Shown piece by piece: positions 42,557 to 50,801 of a DNA stretch of 64,000 nt. The position numbers and the translations under genes were made by a program. The number at the start of each line of letters is the position of its first letter. The first letter of the stretch is position 1. The notes under the pieces are model-generated. The model saw nothing but the letters and a program-made list of their open reading frames with translations. It made no database searches and was not told the DNA's origin. Location: contig NZ_NSKH01000004.1 of the NCBI RefSeq assembly GCF_003144095.1, positions 1 through 64,000 of the forward strand, read 5' to 3'. Source of the DNA: Streptomyces sp. ICBB 8177. Its GTDB lineage: Bacteria > Actinomycetota > Actinomycetes > Streptomycetales > Streptomycetaceae.

Positions 42557-43039
42557 GTGACGACACAGACCAGCGGACTGCGCGACCACCTCGGCTACTG
42601 GCTGCGACGGCTGTCGGACGAGGTCCACGGACGCTTCGAGCGACAGCTCGCCGAGCACGACGTGACCGTCTCCCAGTGGAGCGTGCTCGTCACGGTCCAC
42701 CGGGGTGACGCCACCACCACCCGCGAGGTCGCGCGGTTCATCGACATCGACGTCGGCGCGGTCTCCCGTCTGGTCGACCGGCTCGTCGCCAAGGGACTGA
42801 TGGCGCGCGAGCCCCACCCGGAGTCCCGGCGGGCCCTGCGCCTCACCCTCACCGACGCGGGCCGCGAGCTGGTGCCGCGCCTGGCGGCGATCGCCGACCG
42901 CAACGACGCGCACTTCTTCCGCCACCTCGAACCGGCCCAGCGTCTCCAGCTGGAGGAATGGATCCGCCGCCTGGTAGGCGATCTGGGCTCCGCACCACCG
43001 AGACGCGACTCCGAACCACCGAAAGAGGAATCCTCATGA
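42557..43039 (+). CDS. MarR-family transcriptional regulator
   Basis: This 160-residue regulator has the winged-helix core SQWSVLVTVHRGDATTTREV, RFIDIDVGAVSRLVDRLVAK (recognition helix) and wing REPHPESRRALRLTLTDAGR. The helices at both ends form the dimer interface. GTG 42557 lies where transcription should begin and only GGAAG is nearby. It overlaps the SRPBCC gene by four bases. Autorepression through the GACAACAGTTGTC palindrome is likely. Confidence 0.92.
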   Translation: MTTQTSGLRDHLGYWLRRLSDEVHGRFERQLAEHDVTVSQWSVLVTVHRGDATTTREVARFIDIDVGAVSRLVDRLVAKGLMAREPHPESRRALRLTLTDAGRELVPRLAAIADRNDAHFFRHLEPAQRLQLEEWIRRLVGDLGSAPPRRDSEPPKEESS

Positions 43040-43464
43040 GCACCACTCACGCCACCGCCCGTTCGATCACGAAGACGGTCAGCATCCGGCGTCCCGTCGC
43101 CGAGGTCTTCGCCTTCCTCGCCGACCCGGCGAACTGGCCCACGTGGGCCGTGGTCAACGTCAAGGCGATCGAGCCCACCGACGACCCCGGCTGGTGGCTG
43201 ATGACCACCCCGCACGGCCCCGCACGGCTGCGCCTGCGCGCCAACGCGGAACTCGGCCTGCTCGACCACGACTACGTCGAGGAGCAGGCGTCCTGGGAGG
43301 TCCCCGCGCGCGTCGTGGCCAACGGCACGGGCACCGAGTTCATGATGACGTTCTTCCAGCCGCCCGCGTTCAGCGACGCCTACTTCGACCAGCAGGTGAG
43401 CCTGGTCGACACCGAACTCGCCACCCTCAAGGGCCTCCTGGAGCAAGAGGCGCAGGGCCGGTGA
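43036..43464 (+). CDS. SRPBCC-family protein
   Basis: This 142-residue protein of the START/polyketide-cyclase-like fold reads SITKTVSIRRPVAEVFAFLA, DPANWPTWAVVNVKAIEPTD and FMMTFFQPPAFSDAYFDQQV. A hydrophobic pocket is expected to bind a small ligand. The ATG overlaps the MarR stop (ATGA), so it is co-translated with the regulator and is probably its main target. Confidence 0.88.
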   Translation: MSTTHATARSITKTVSIRRPVAEVFAFLADPANWPTWAVVNVKAIEPTDDPGWWLMTTPHGPARLRLRANAELGLLDHDYVEEQASWEVPARVVANGTGTEFMMTFFQPPAFSDAYFDQQVSLVDTELATLKGLLEQEAQGR

Positions 43465-43630
43465 CCGACGACCGGCGAGCGCCCCGCCGGGTGTGACGCC
43501 TCAGGGCTCGGTGCTTCCGGCGCACACCGCCGGTGCCTAGGCCGCCTTCCGGCTTCGCCTGATGGTACGGGCGGGTGAACCCCGACACAGTGCGGAATGC
43601 GTCCCGCCGGTTCCCGTGTTGGGGTGGAGC

Positions 43631-44554
43631 ATGAAGGCAATCAGTACGAACAGCTACGGTGGCCCGGAAGTCCTGGAGTACGGGGACCTGCCCGATCCGA
43701 AGGTCGGCCCTGACTCGGTCCTGGTCCGGGTCAAGGCGGCCGGGGTGAATCCGGTGGACTGGAAGATCGTCGCCGGATACCTCGACCCGATCATGAACGC
43801 GCACTTCCCGCTCATTCCGGGCTGGGACGTGGCCGGTGTGGTCGAAGCCGTCGGCGCCGATGCCACGGAGTTCGCGGTCGGCGACGAGGTCATCGGCTAC
43901 GTCCGCAAGGACGAGGTCCAGCACGGCACGTACGCCGAGTTGGTCTCCGCGCCGGTGCGCACGCTCGCCCGCAAGCCCGCGGCGCTCGACTGGCAGCAGG
44001 CCGCAGGACTTCCGCTCGCAGGCCTGACGGCCTATCAGGCGATCCGCCGGGTCGGCACCCGGCCCGGTGAGACGGCACTGGTGCACGCCGCGGCCGGTGG
44101 CGTCGGCTCGTTCGCCGTCCAGATCCTGGTGGCCGAGGGCGTCCGCGTCATCGGAACCGCGAGCGAGCGCAACCACGACTTCCTGCGTTCCCTGGGTGCC
44201 GAGCCGGTCACCTACGGGGAGGGGCTCGCGGACCGCGTGCGGGCGGTGGCACCGGACGGCATCGACGTGGCGCTGGACTTCGTCGGCGGTGGCGTCGTGG
44301 ACGTCTCGCAGGAACTGCTCAAGGATCCGTCCCGGGTCGCCTCCATCGCCGACGGCGAGGTCACGGCGAAGGGCGGCCACATGGTGTGGGTGCGTCCGGA
44401 CGCGGAGGGCCTGGCGGTACTGGGCTCGCTGGCCGACGCCGGGAAGCTGACCGTGCACGTCGACGCGTCCTTCCCGCTCGCCGAGGCCGCCGAGGCGTTC
44501 CGCCGTAGTCAGGAGGGGCGGACGCGCGGAAAGATCGTGCTCGAAGTCTCCTGA
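43631..44554 (+). CDS. NADP-dependent quinone-oxidoreductase-like enzyme (MDR, zinc-free)
   Basis: This 307-residue medium-chain reductase reads MKAISTNSYGGPEVLEYGDL, AAGVNPVDWKIVAGYLDPIM, LIPGWDVAGVVEAVGADATE, and the cofactor region LVHAAAGGVGSFAVQILVAE. There is no zinc-binding Cys/His pattern, so it belongs to the quinone reductase/enoyl reductase branch. It ends with SQEGRTRGKIVLEV. ATG 43631 follows TGGAG. Confidence 0.9.
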   Translation: MKAISTNSYGGPEVLEYGDLPDPKVGPDSVLVRVKAAGVNPVDWKIVAGYLDPIMNAHFPLIPGWDVAGVVEAVGADATEFAVGDEVIGYVRKDEVQHGTYAELVSAPVRTLARKPAALDWQQAAGLPLAGLTAYQAIRRVGTRPGETALVHAAAGGVGSFAVQILVAEGVRVIGTASERNHDFLRSLGAEPVTYGEGLADRVRAVAPDGIDVALDFVGGGVVDVSQELLKDPSRVASIADGEVTAKGGHMVWVRPDAEGLAVLGSLADAGKLTVHVDASFPLAEAAEAFRRSQEGRTRGKIVLEVS

Positions 44555-44650
44555 CCGGCCGTCCCGGCGCTCCGGCCGCCGCCGAGGCCCTGGGTGCGGC
44601 GTCCACCGCGACCCGGGGCCCGGCGGTCTGGGCCCGTGGTCGGGCTCCGG

Positions 44651-45091
44651 TCAGGCGGCCTCGTCCGGTGGCCCGGGTGGTGCGGCGTCCGGGGGCCGGA
44701 AGCAGGCGGTGACGTCCTTGCCGTTACGGCACGGATGGCTCTGCCATTCGTCGGCGAGCGCGTCGACCAGCAGCATGCCGCGGCCGCCGAGCGCGTCACC
44801 GTCCGGGTTCCGGGGCTGGGGCAGGCGTGCGCTGGAGTCGTGCACGGTCACGTGCAGGCACTCGCTGTCCCAGGTCAGCACCAGTTGCGCGGTGCTGTGG
44901 GCGTGAACGTGCGCGTTGGTGACCAGCTCCGAGACGGTGAGCAGGACCGCCTCGACGGTCTCCGGCGCGCTGCGCGACCAGCCGAGTGTCTCCAGGTGCC
45001 CGCGTGTCCAGTCCCTGGCCGCTTTCACCCCGCAGCTCATCGGCAGCGAACGTGTCCATCCCACGGCCCTCAGCGACGAGTCGTCGACCAC
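44651..45091 (-). CDS. RsbW-like ATP-binding protein
   Basis: This 146-residue GHKL ATPase of the serine/anti-sigma kinase type has the N-box EAVLLTVSELVTNAHVHAHS (about 46-65), the G1 box region VHDSSARLPQPRNPDGDALG, and the G2-like GGRGMLLVDALADEW. Stand-alone copies are abundant in Streptomyces and are proposed to phosphorylate anti-sigma-factor antagonists. GTG 45091 follows GGGAGAAGCC. Confidence 0.88.
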   Translation of the reverse strand: MVDDSSLRAVGWTRSLPMSCGVKAARDWTRGHLETLGWSRSAPETVEAVLLTVSELVTNAHVHAHSTAQLVLTWDSECLHVTVHDSSARLPQPRNPDGDALGGRGMLLVDALADEWQSHPCRNGKDVTACFRPPDAAPPGPPDEAA

Positions 45092-45203
45092 GGCTTCTCC
45101 CGGTTGCGACAGCGAGTTCGGCCCCCTCCGTTGCGTCGACTACCCCCGGGCGGCCGGGGTATGACTGCCGGGCGTCCCCGTCCGGCTGGTGACGCCCCGC
45201 CGC

Positions 45204-46214
45204 TCAGGCCTCGGCGCAGCCGCAGGACCTGCGGTGGACCAGGGTCGGGGTGAGGCGGACCGACCGGGGAGGGGTGGTGTCGCCGCTCATGCGGTCCAGG
45301 AGCATCCGGGTCGCCTCGCGGCCCAGCCGCTGCCAGGGTTGGGCGACCGCGGTCAGGGGCGCGGGCAGCAGGTCTCCCCACTCGACGTCGTCGAAGGCGA
45401 CGACCGCCATGTCGTCCGGCACCGACACCCCCCGGTCGCGCAGGCCGCGCAGCACGCCGACGGTCATGTGGTTGTTTCCGCTGATGAGCGCGGTCGGCGG
45501 AGCGGGCAGGTCGAGGAGTCGCAGCACCGCGGAACGCGCGGGCTCGGCGTCCGAGGCGCCGTGGACCTCCAGCGCGCCGTCGTGTGCGATGCCGTGCTCC
45601 GTCAGGCCCCGGCGGTACCCGGCGAGGCGTTCCGCGCTGGTGGTGATGCCCTCCCGGCCGACGACCATGCCGATACGGCGGTGGCCGCGCTCGACGAGGT
45701 GGGCGACGAGGCCGGCGGTCGCGCGTTCGTTCTCCACGCCGATCTGGTCGAAACCGGGGCAGGCCAGCCGGTCGATGAACACCACGGGGGGCGCGGGCTG
45801 CGGTGCGGCGGCCAGGCAGGCGCGCAGGCGTCCCGCGTCCATGGAGGTGGCAAGCAGGATGCCGTCGACCCGCCGGTTGCGCAGCGCCCGCAGCACCCGC
45901 TCCTCCTGGTCGGCGTCGTCGTGGGTGTCGGCGAGCAGCACGGTGTATCCCGCGGCGGCGGCCGTCGACTCGATGGCGGAGGCGAGTTCGCCGAGGTAGG
46001 GGTTGGTCAACGCGGAGACGGCCAGGCCGATGGAGCGGGTGCTGGCGGTGGCGAGCGAGCGGGCGACGGCGTTCGGCACGTAGCCGGTCTCCCGGATCGC
46101 CGCCTCGACCGCCGCTCGGGCCTGGTCGCTGACCGGGCGGGTGTTGTTGACCACGTGCGAGACGGTGGTCACCGACACCCCTGCCCGACGTGCCACCTCG
46201 TGCATGGTCGCCAT
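45204..46214 (-). CDS. LacI-family repressor of the polyol/sugar operon
   Basis: This 336-residue repressor has the N-terminal helix-turn-helix (MHEVARRAGVSVTTVSHVVN) and hinge helix NAVARSLATAST with the conserved Leu. A ribose-binding-like effector domain follows, with GILLATSMDAG and PDDMAVVAFDDVEWGDLLPA. ATG 46214 follows AAAGGGGAG. It is divergent from the ABC importer operon. Three palindromes between them (46331-46400) are its likely operators, so it should repress the operon and possibly itself until the sugar or polyol is present. Confidence 0.93.
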   Translation of the reverse strand: MATMHEVARRAGVSVTTVSHVVNNTRPVSDQARAAVEAAIRETGYVPNAVARSLATASTRSIGLAVSALTNPYLGELASAIESTAAAAGYTVLLADTHDDADQEERVLRALRNRRVDGILLATSMDAGRLRACLAAAPQPAPPVVFIDRLACPGFDQIGVENERATAGLVAHLVERGHRRIGMVVGREGITTSAERLAGYRRGLTEHGIAHDGALEVHGASDAEPARSAVLRLLDLPAPPTALISGNNHMTVGVLRGLRDRGVSVPDDMAVVAFDDVEWGDLLPAPLTAVAQPWQRLGREATRMLLDRMSGDTTPPRSVRLTPTLVHRRSCGCAEA

Positions 46215-46330
46215 GTCTCCCCTTTGGTTCCCCTCCGGCCCGCGGACCGCCGCCCGTTCGGCCCCTCGGGCTCGTTCCCTCCCGGGTCGCCGGGGCGTCC
46301 CACCCTCACTCTCAGCCGCGCCGAATCCTA

Positions 46331-46346
46331 GCGCAACCCCTTGCGC
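46331..46346. promoter_or_regulatory. LacI operator 1
   Basis: GCGCAACCCCTTGCGC: arms GCGCAA/TTGCGC with central CCCC. It overlaps operator 2 by four bases. Confidence 0.65.
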
Positions 46347-46358
46347 AACCGGTTGCGC
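46343..46358. promoter_or_regulatory. LacI operator 2, perfect palindrome
   Basis: GCGCAACCGGTTGCGC is a perfect 16-bp palindrome with the central CG typical of LacI-family operators. It is centred 12 bases from operator 1 and 42 bases from operator 3. Confidence 0.8.
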
Positions 46359-46384
46359 ACACCTACAGTCACTGCCACTTCACG

Positions 46385-46400
46385 GCGCAACCGTTTGCGC
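46385..46400. promoter_or_regulatory. LacI operator 3
   Basis: GCGCAACCGTTTGCGC has one mismatch from the perfect palindrome. It lies 42 bp (about four helical turns) from operator 2 and 83 bases before the binding-protein start, so cooperative binding is possible. Confidence 0.75.
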
Positions 46401-46482
46401 GTCGTCATGTCCCGCTCTCGGCACGCCCGTTGGACGCCGTGCGCGGGCGGCATCACCCGTACTCGGCGAGGGGACAGCACAG

Positions 46483-47850
46483 ATGCGTATCCGACGAGGC
46501 CGGCGCCGCACGCTGGCCGCCTGCGCGCTGGCCGCCGCGACCCTGCTCACGGCCTCCGGCTGCGCGGGGGCGGGAGAGTCGAGCGGATCGGGTCCGGGCA
46601 CGACGATCACGGTGGCCATCGTCGCCAACCCGCAGATGCAGGACGTCGAGACGCTCACCTCGTACTTCACCCGCACCCACCCGGACGTCCACGTCAAGTA
46701 CGTGACGCTGCCGGAGAACGAGGCCAGGCAGAAGATCACCGAGTCGGTTGCCACCGGGAGCAACGAGTTCGACGTGGTGATGATCAGCAACTACGAGACG
46801 CCGATGTGGGCGAAGAACGGCTGGCTGGCCGACCTCCAGCCGTACGCCGACGACACGCCGGGCTACGACCCGGGGGACTTCATCAAGCCCGTCAAGGACT
46901 CGCTCTCCTACCGGGGCGACCTGTACTCCGTACCGTTCTACGGCGAGTCGTCGTTCCTGATGTACCGCAAGGACCTGCTCGCCGCGCACCACCTCACGAT
47001 GCCCGAGCACCCCACCTGGGCCCAGGTCGCCGCCATCGCCGACAAGCTCGACGACCCCAGGCACGACCTGGCCGGCATCTGCCTGCGCGGCGACCCGGGC
47101 TGGGGCGAGAACCTGGCGCCGCTGGACACCGTCGTCAACACCTTCGGCGGCCGCTGGTACGACCCGCGGTGGAACGCCCAGTTGGACTCGCCGCAGGTGA
47201 GGAAGGCGGTGAACTTCTACGTGGACCTGCTGCACCGCGACGGCGAACCGGGCGCGGCCACCGCGGGGTTCACCGAGTGCGGCACCGACATGGCCCAGGG
47301 CACCGCGGCCATGTGGTACGACGCCACGTCGGCGGCCGGCTCCCTGGAGGACCCCACCAGCAGCAAGGTCGTGGGAAAGATCGGGTACGTGCAGGCACCG
47401 GTCGACAAGACGCCTTCGTCCGGCTGGCTGTACTCCTGGTCGCTGGGCATCCCGAAGACCAGCGCGCACCAGCAGGCCGCCTGGCAGTTCATGTCCTGGG
47501 CGACCTCCAAGGAGTACATCAAGCTGGTCGGAAGCAAGCTCGGCTGGTCCCGCGTCCCGCCCGGCAGCCGTACCTCCACCTACCGGCTGCCGCAGTACGA
47601 GAAGGCCGCCGCGGCGTTCGCCAAGCCGACGCTGGAGGCCATCAGCAGCGCCGACCCGGGGCACCCCACGGTGCAGCCGGTGCCGTACACCGGCGTGCAG
47701 TTCCTCGACATCCCCGAGTTCGAGGACCTCGGTACCCGGTTCAGCCAGCAGATCACCGCGGCGGTGGCCGGCCAGCAGTCCGCCGACGCGGCTTTGGCAC
47801 AGGCACAGCAGTACGCCCAGACCGTCGGCGACACCTACCGCAAGCACTGA
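46483..47850 (+). CDS. Carbohydrate ABC importer, lipoprotein substrate-binding protein
   Basis: This 455-residue family-1 extracellular solute-binding protein has a type II signal peptide with lipobox TASGC (Cys about 27). The lobes contain GSNEFDVVMISNYETPMWAK, PFYGESSFLMYRKDLLAAHH, AMWYDATSAAGSLED and WLYSWSLGIPKTSAHQQAAW. It is close in type to sorbitol/mannitol-binding proteins, which the enzymes downstream also suggest. ATG 46483 is the first gene after the operators. Confidence 0.92.
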   Translation: MRIRRGRRRTLAACALAAATLLTASGCAGAGESSGSGPGTTITVAIVANPQMQDVETLTSYFTRTHPDVHVKYVTLPENEARQKITESVATGSNEFDVVMISNYETPMWAKNGWLADLQPYADDTPGYDPGDFIKPVKDSLSYRGDLYSVPFYGESSFLMYRKDLLAAHHLTMPEHPTWAQVAAIADKLDDPRHDLAGICLRGDPGWGENLAPLDTVVNTFGGRWYDPRWNAQLDSPQVRKAVNFYVDLLHRDGEPGAATAGFTECGTDMAQGTAAMWYDATSAAGSLEDPTSSKVVGKIGYVQAPVDKTPSSGWLYSWSLGIPKTSAHQQAAWQFMSWATSKEYIKLVGSKLGWSRVPPGSRTSTYRLPQYEKAAAAFAKPTLEAISSADPGHPTVQPVPYTGVQFLDIPEFEDLGTRFSQQITAAVAGQQSADAALAQAQQYAQTVGDTYRKH

Positions 47851-47883
47851 CCGGTCCGGCATCACCTCACGATGGGAAGCGAC

Positions 47884-48828
47884 ATGGCGACACTCGCCCC
47901 ACCCCGGTCCGGTCGGATGCGGCCCGGACCCGCCACCGACACCTCGGCCCGCAGGGAGGGCTGGCGGCGCAGGTTGCCGCTCTCCCCCGCCCTGGTGCTG
48001 ATGATCCTGGTGACCCAGATCCCGTTCCTCTTCACCATCGCCTTCTCCTTCGAGTCGTGGAACCTGGTGCGCCCCGGCTCGCGGCACTGGGTGGGGCTGT
48101 CCAACTACGCGGGGGTCTTCACCGACAGCGCGTTCCGCGACGCGCTCGTCACCGAGATCGAACTGACCCTGCTGGCCGTGGTGATCTCGATGGTGCTGGG
48201 CATCGGTCTGGCGGTGCTGCTCGACCGCAGGTTCCCCGGCCGTGGCATCGTGCGCACCCTGCTGATCGCGCCGTTCCTCATCATGCCCACGGTCGCCGGA
48301 CTGCTGTGGAAGACCACGATGCTCGACCCGGTCTACGGCGTCGTCAACTACCTGCTGCGCGAACTGGGCTTCGCGCCGGTCGACTTCGTCAGCCGGTTCC
48401 CCATGTCCTCGGTGGTGACCGTGCTGGTGTGGCAGTGGACGCCGTTCATGATGCTCATCGTGCTCGCGGGGCTCCAGAGCCAGTCCTACGACGTGCTGGA
48501 GGCGGCCAGGGTGGACGGCGCCGGCCCGTGGACCACGTTCCGCGCGATCACCCTGCCGCACCTGCGGTCCTACATCGAACTCGGTGTGCTGCTGGGCGCG
48601 ATCTACCTGGTGAACACCTTCGACGTGATCTACATGACGACCCAGGGCGGCCCGGGCACCGCGACCACCAACCTGCCGTACTACCTCTACCAGCGCGCCT
48701 TCCTCGGCTTCGACGTCGGTCAGGCGTCGGCGCTCGGCGTGGTGACGGTGGCCGGAACCATCCTGGTCGCAACAGTCGCCCTGCGCACGCTGTTCACCGT
48801 GTTCTCCGCGAGCGAAGGGAACGACTGA
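47884..48828 (+). CDS. Carbohydrate ABC importer, permease 1 (MalF-like)
   Basis: This 314-residue permease has six membrane segments, starting near LPLSPALVLMILVTQIPFLF. The EAA loop is EAARVDGAGPWTTFRAITLP (about 203-222), and a late segment contains NTFDVIYMTTQGGPGTATTN. ATG 47884 is preferred, with GGGAAG before it. It lies 33 bases after the binding-protein gene and overlaps the next permease by one base. Confidence 0.92.
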   Translation: MATLAPPRSGRMRPGPATDTSARREGWRRRLPLSPALVLMILVTQIPFLFTIAFSFESWNLVRPGSRHWVGLSNYAGVFTDSAFRDALVTEIELTLLAVVISMVLGIGLAVLLDRRFPGRGIVRTLLIAPFLIMPTVAGLLWKTTMLDPVYGVVNYLLRELGFAPVDFVSRFPMSSVVTVLVWQWTPFMMLIVLAGLQSQSYDVLEAARVDGAGPWTTFRAITLPHLRSYIELGVLLGAIYLVNTFDVIYMTTQGGPGTATTNLPYYLYQRAFLGFDVGQASALGVVTVAGTILVATVALRTLFTVFSASEGND

Positions 48829-49727
48829 TGGCATCCGCCACGCCGACCGCTGGGACCCGTTCGGCCGAGGCCCCCGTCCGCTCCCGGCCGCGCCCACGGC
48901 GGGCGGGCTCGCGTCGCCGCCTGATCGGCCAGGTCTCCTGGACCGCCGGGGCGTGGGTCGCCGCGCTGGTCTTCTTCTTCCCGGTGCTGTGGATGGCACT
49001 GACCGCCTTCAAGCAGGAGTCCGCCGCCTACACCACGACCCCGCACCTGGTCTTCCGGCCGACGCTCGCCCAGTTCCGGGCGGTCTTCGACGCGGGCATC
49101 GGCCCGTACCTGGCCAACTCCGCGACGGCGACGGTCCTTTCGACCGTGCTGGTGCTGGTGCTCGGCATCCCGGCCGCGTACGCGCTGTCCATCAGGCCGG
49201 TGCGCAAGACCCGGGACGTGCTGTTCTTCTTCATCTCCACCAAGATGCTCCCGGGTGTCGCCGCGATCATCCCGGTCTACCTCGCGGTCCGCGACCTCGG
49301 GGCGCTGGACAGCGTGTGGACGCTGATGGTGCTCTACACGGCGATGAACCTGCCGATCGCGGTGTGGATGATGCGGTCGTTCTTCCTGGAGGTACCGGGT
49401 GAGGTGCTGGAGGCCGCCCGCGTCGACGGAGTGACGCTGCGTCAGGAGATCACCCGGATCCTGCTGCCCATCGTGGCGCCCGGCATCGCGGCCACAGCGC
49501 TGATCTGTGTCATCTTCTCCTGGAACGAGTTCTTCCTCGCCCTGAACCTCACCTCGGTGCGGGCCGGGACGATGCCCATCTTCCTGGTGGGGTTCATGTC
49601 GAGCGAGGGCCTGTACTGGGCGAAGCTCGCGGCAGCCGCCACACTCGCCTGCCTTCCGGTGCTGCTGGCCGGGTGGCTGGCCCAGAAGCAGCTGGTGCGC
49701 GGTCTGTCGATGGGCGCGGTGAAGTGA
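48828..49727 (+). CDS. Carbohydrate ABC importer, permease 2 (MalG-like)
   Basis: This 299-residue permease has six membrane segments and the EAA loop EAARVDGVTLRQEITRILLP (about 190-209). FSWNEFFLALNLTSVRAGTM and the end LVRGLSMGAVK are typical of MalG-like permeases. ATG 48828 overlaps the upstream TGA (TGATG). No ATPase gene follows; a shared MsiK-type ATPase elsewhere is expected to drive the pair. Confidence 0.92.
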   Translation: MASATPTAGTRSAEAPVRSRPRPRRAGSRRRLIGQVSWTAGAWVAALVFFFPVLWMALTAFKQESAAYTTTPHLVFRPTLAQFRAVFDAGIGPYLANSATATVLSTVLVLVLGIPAAYALSIRPVRKTRDVLFFFISTKMLPGVAAIIPVYLAVRDLGALDSVWTLMVLYTAMNLPIAVWMMRSFFLEVPGEVLEAARVDGVTLRQEITRILLPIVAPGIAATALICVIFSWNEFFLALNLTSVRAGTMPIFLVGFMSSEGLYWAKLAAAATLACLPVLLAGWLAQKQLVRGLSMGAVK

Positions 49728-49781
49728 GCCCGAACGCGCGGTGACGGCGTTCAGGCCCGGCGAGAACGGAACGGAGAGAGA

Positions 49782-50801
49782 GTGGACAACCGCGCGGCGG
49801 TGCTCTACGGCCCGCGTGACCTGAGGGTGGAGGACCGGCCGGTCCCGGTGCCGGGACCGCACGAGGTGCTGGTGCGGGTGGCGGCGGTCGGAGTGTGCGG
49901 ATCGGACGTGCACTACTACGAGCACGGCAGGATCGGCGACTTCGTGGTGGAACGGCCCCTGGTGCTCGGCCACGAGGCCATGGGCACCGTGGAGGCCGTC
50001 GGCGCCGAGGCGCACCGGCACGCGGTGGGAGGGCGGGTCGCGGTCGAACCGGGTGTGCCGTGCGGACGGTGCGCGCGGTGCCGCACGGGCCGCTACAACC
50101 TCTGTGCCGACGTGGCGTTCTTCGCCACTCCCCCGGTCGACGGCGCATTCGCCCACCACGTCACCGTGCACGAGGACTTCGCCCACGCCCTCCCGGACCA
50201 CGTGAGCGACACGGCGGGCTCGTTGCTGGAGCCGCTGTCCGTGGCGTTGTGGGCGGTACGCCGCGGCGACGTGCGTCCGGGCGACCGGGTCCTGGTGACC
50301 GGCGCGGGACCGGTGGGGCTGCTCGCCGTCCAGGCCGCCCGGATCGCCGGAGCCGCCCGCGTCGTCGTCACCGACGTCAACCCCTCCCGGCTCGCGGCGG
50401 CCCTGCGGCTCGGCGCCGACGGGGCCTACGACGCCGAGGAGGGCGTGCCACGCCGCGAACCGCCCGCCGACGTGCTGCTGGAGTGCTCCGGCGCACCGGC
50501 CGCGGTCGAGGCGGGCATCCTCGGTCTGCGTCCGGGCGGAACGGCGGTGCTCGTCGGCATGGGGCCGGACAGCCGCATGCCGATTCCCACCCAGGTCGTC
50601 CAGAACCGCGAGATCACCCTCACCGGCACCTTCCGCTACGCCAACACCTACCCCGCCGCCGTCGCGCTGGCCGCGGCGGGACGCGTCGACCTGGACGCGC
50701 TGGTCACCGGCACGTACGCGCTGGACGACACCGCACGCGCCCTGACCGCGGCCAGGACCGACCCGGCCGTCGTCAAGCCGGTGGTGCTGCCGCATGGCTG
50801 A
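49782..50801 (+). CDS. Zinc-dependent polyol/alcohol dehydrogenase (sorbitol/xylitol dehydrogenase type)
   Basis: This 339-residue MDR enzyme has catalytic zinc ligands in GVCGSDVHYYEHGRIGDF (Cys) and LGHEAMGTVEAVG (His, Glu). The four structural-zinc cysteines are in PCGRCARCRTGRYNLC, and the Rossmann motif is VLVTGAGPVGLLAVQAARIA. GSDVHYYEHGRIG is characteristic of the sorbitol/xylitol dehydrogenase group, which oxidises a polyol to a ketose with NAD. GTG 49782 follows GGAGAGA. It overlaps the kinase gene by eight bases. Confidence 0.9.
   Translation: MDNRAAVLYGPRDLRVEDRPVPVPGPHEVLVRVAAVGVCGSDVHYYEHGRIGDFVVERPLVLGHEAMGTVEAVGAEAHRHAVGGRVAVEPGVPCGRCARCRTGRYNLCADVAFFATPPVDGAFAHHVTVHEDFAHALPDHVSDTAGSLLEPLSVALWAVRRGDVRPGDRVLVTGAGPVGLLAVQAARIAGAARVVVTDVNPSRLAAALRLGADGAYDAEEGVPRREPPADVLLECSGAPAAVEAGILGLRPGGTAVLVGMGPDSRMPIPTQVVQNREITLTGTFRYANTYPAAVALAAAGRVDLDALVTGTYALDDTARALTAARTDPAVVKPVVLPHG

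Noticed and set aside
46341-48827. Long upstream extension of the permease 2 frame
   Set aside because: It overlaps the binding-protein and permease 1 genes in another frame and has no motifs. ATG 48828 is the natural start.
46453-48999. 848-codon minus-strand frame
   Set aside because: It is antisense to the sugar ABC operon, with no recognisable domains.
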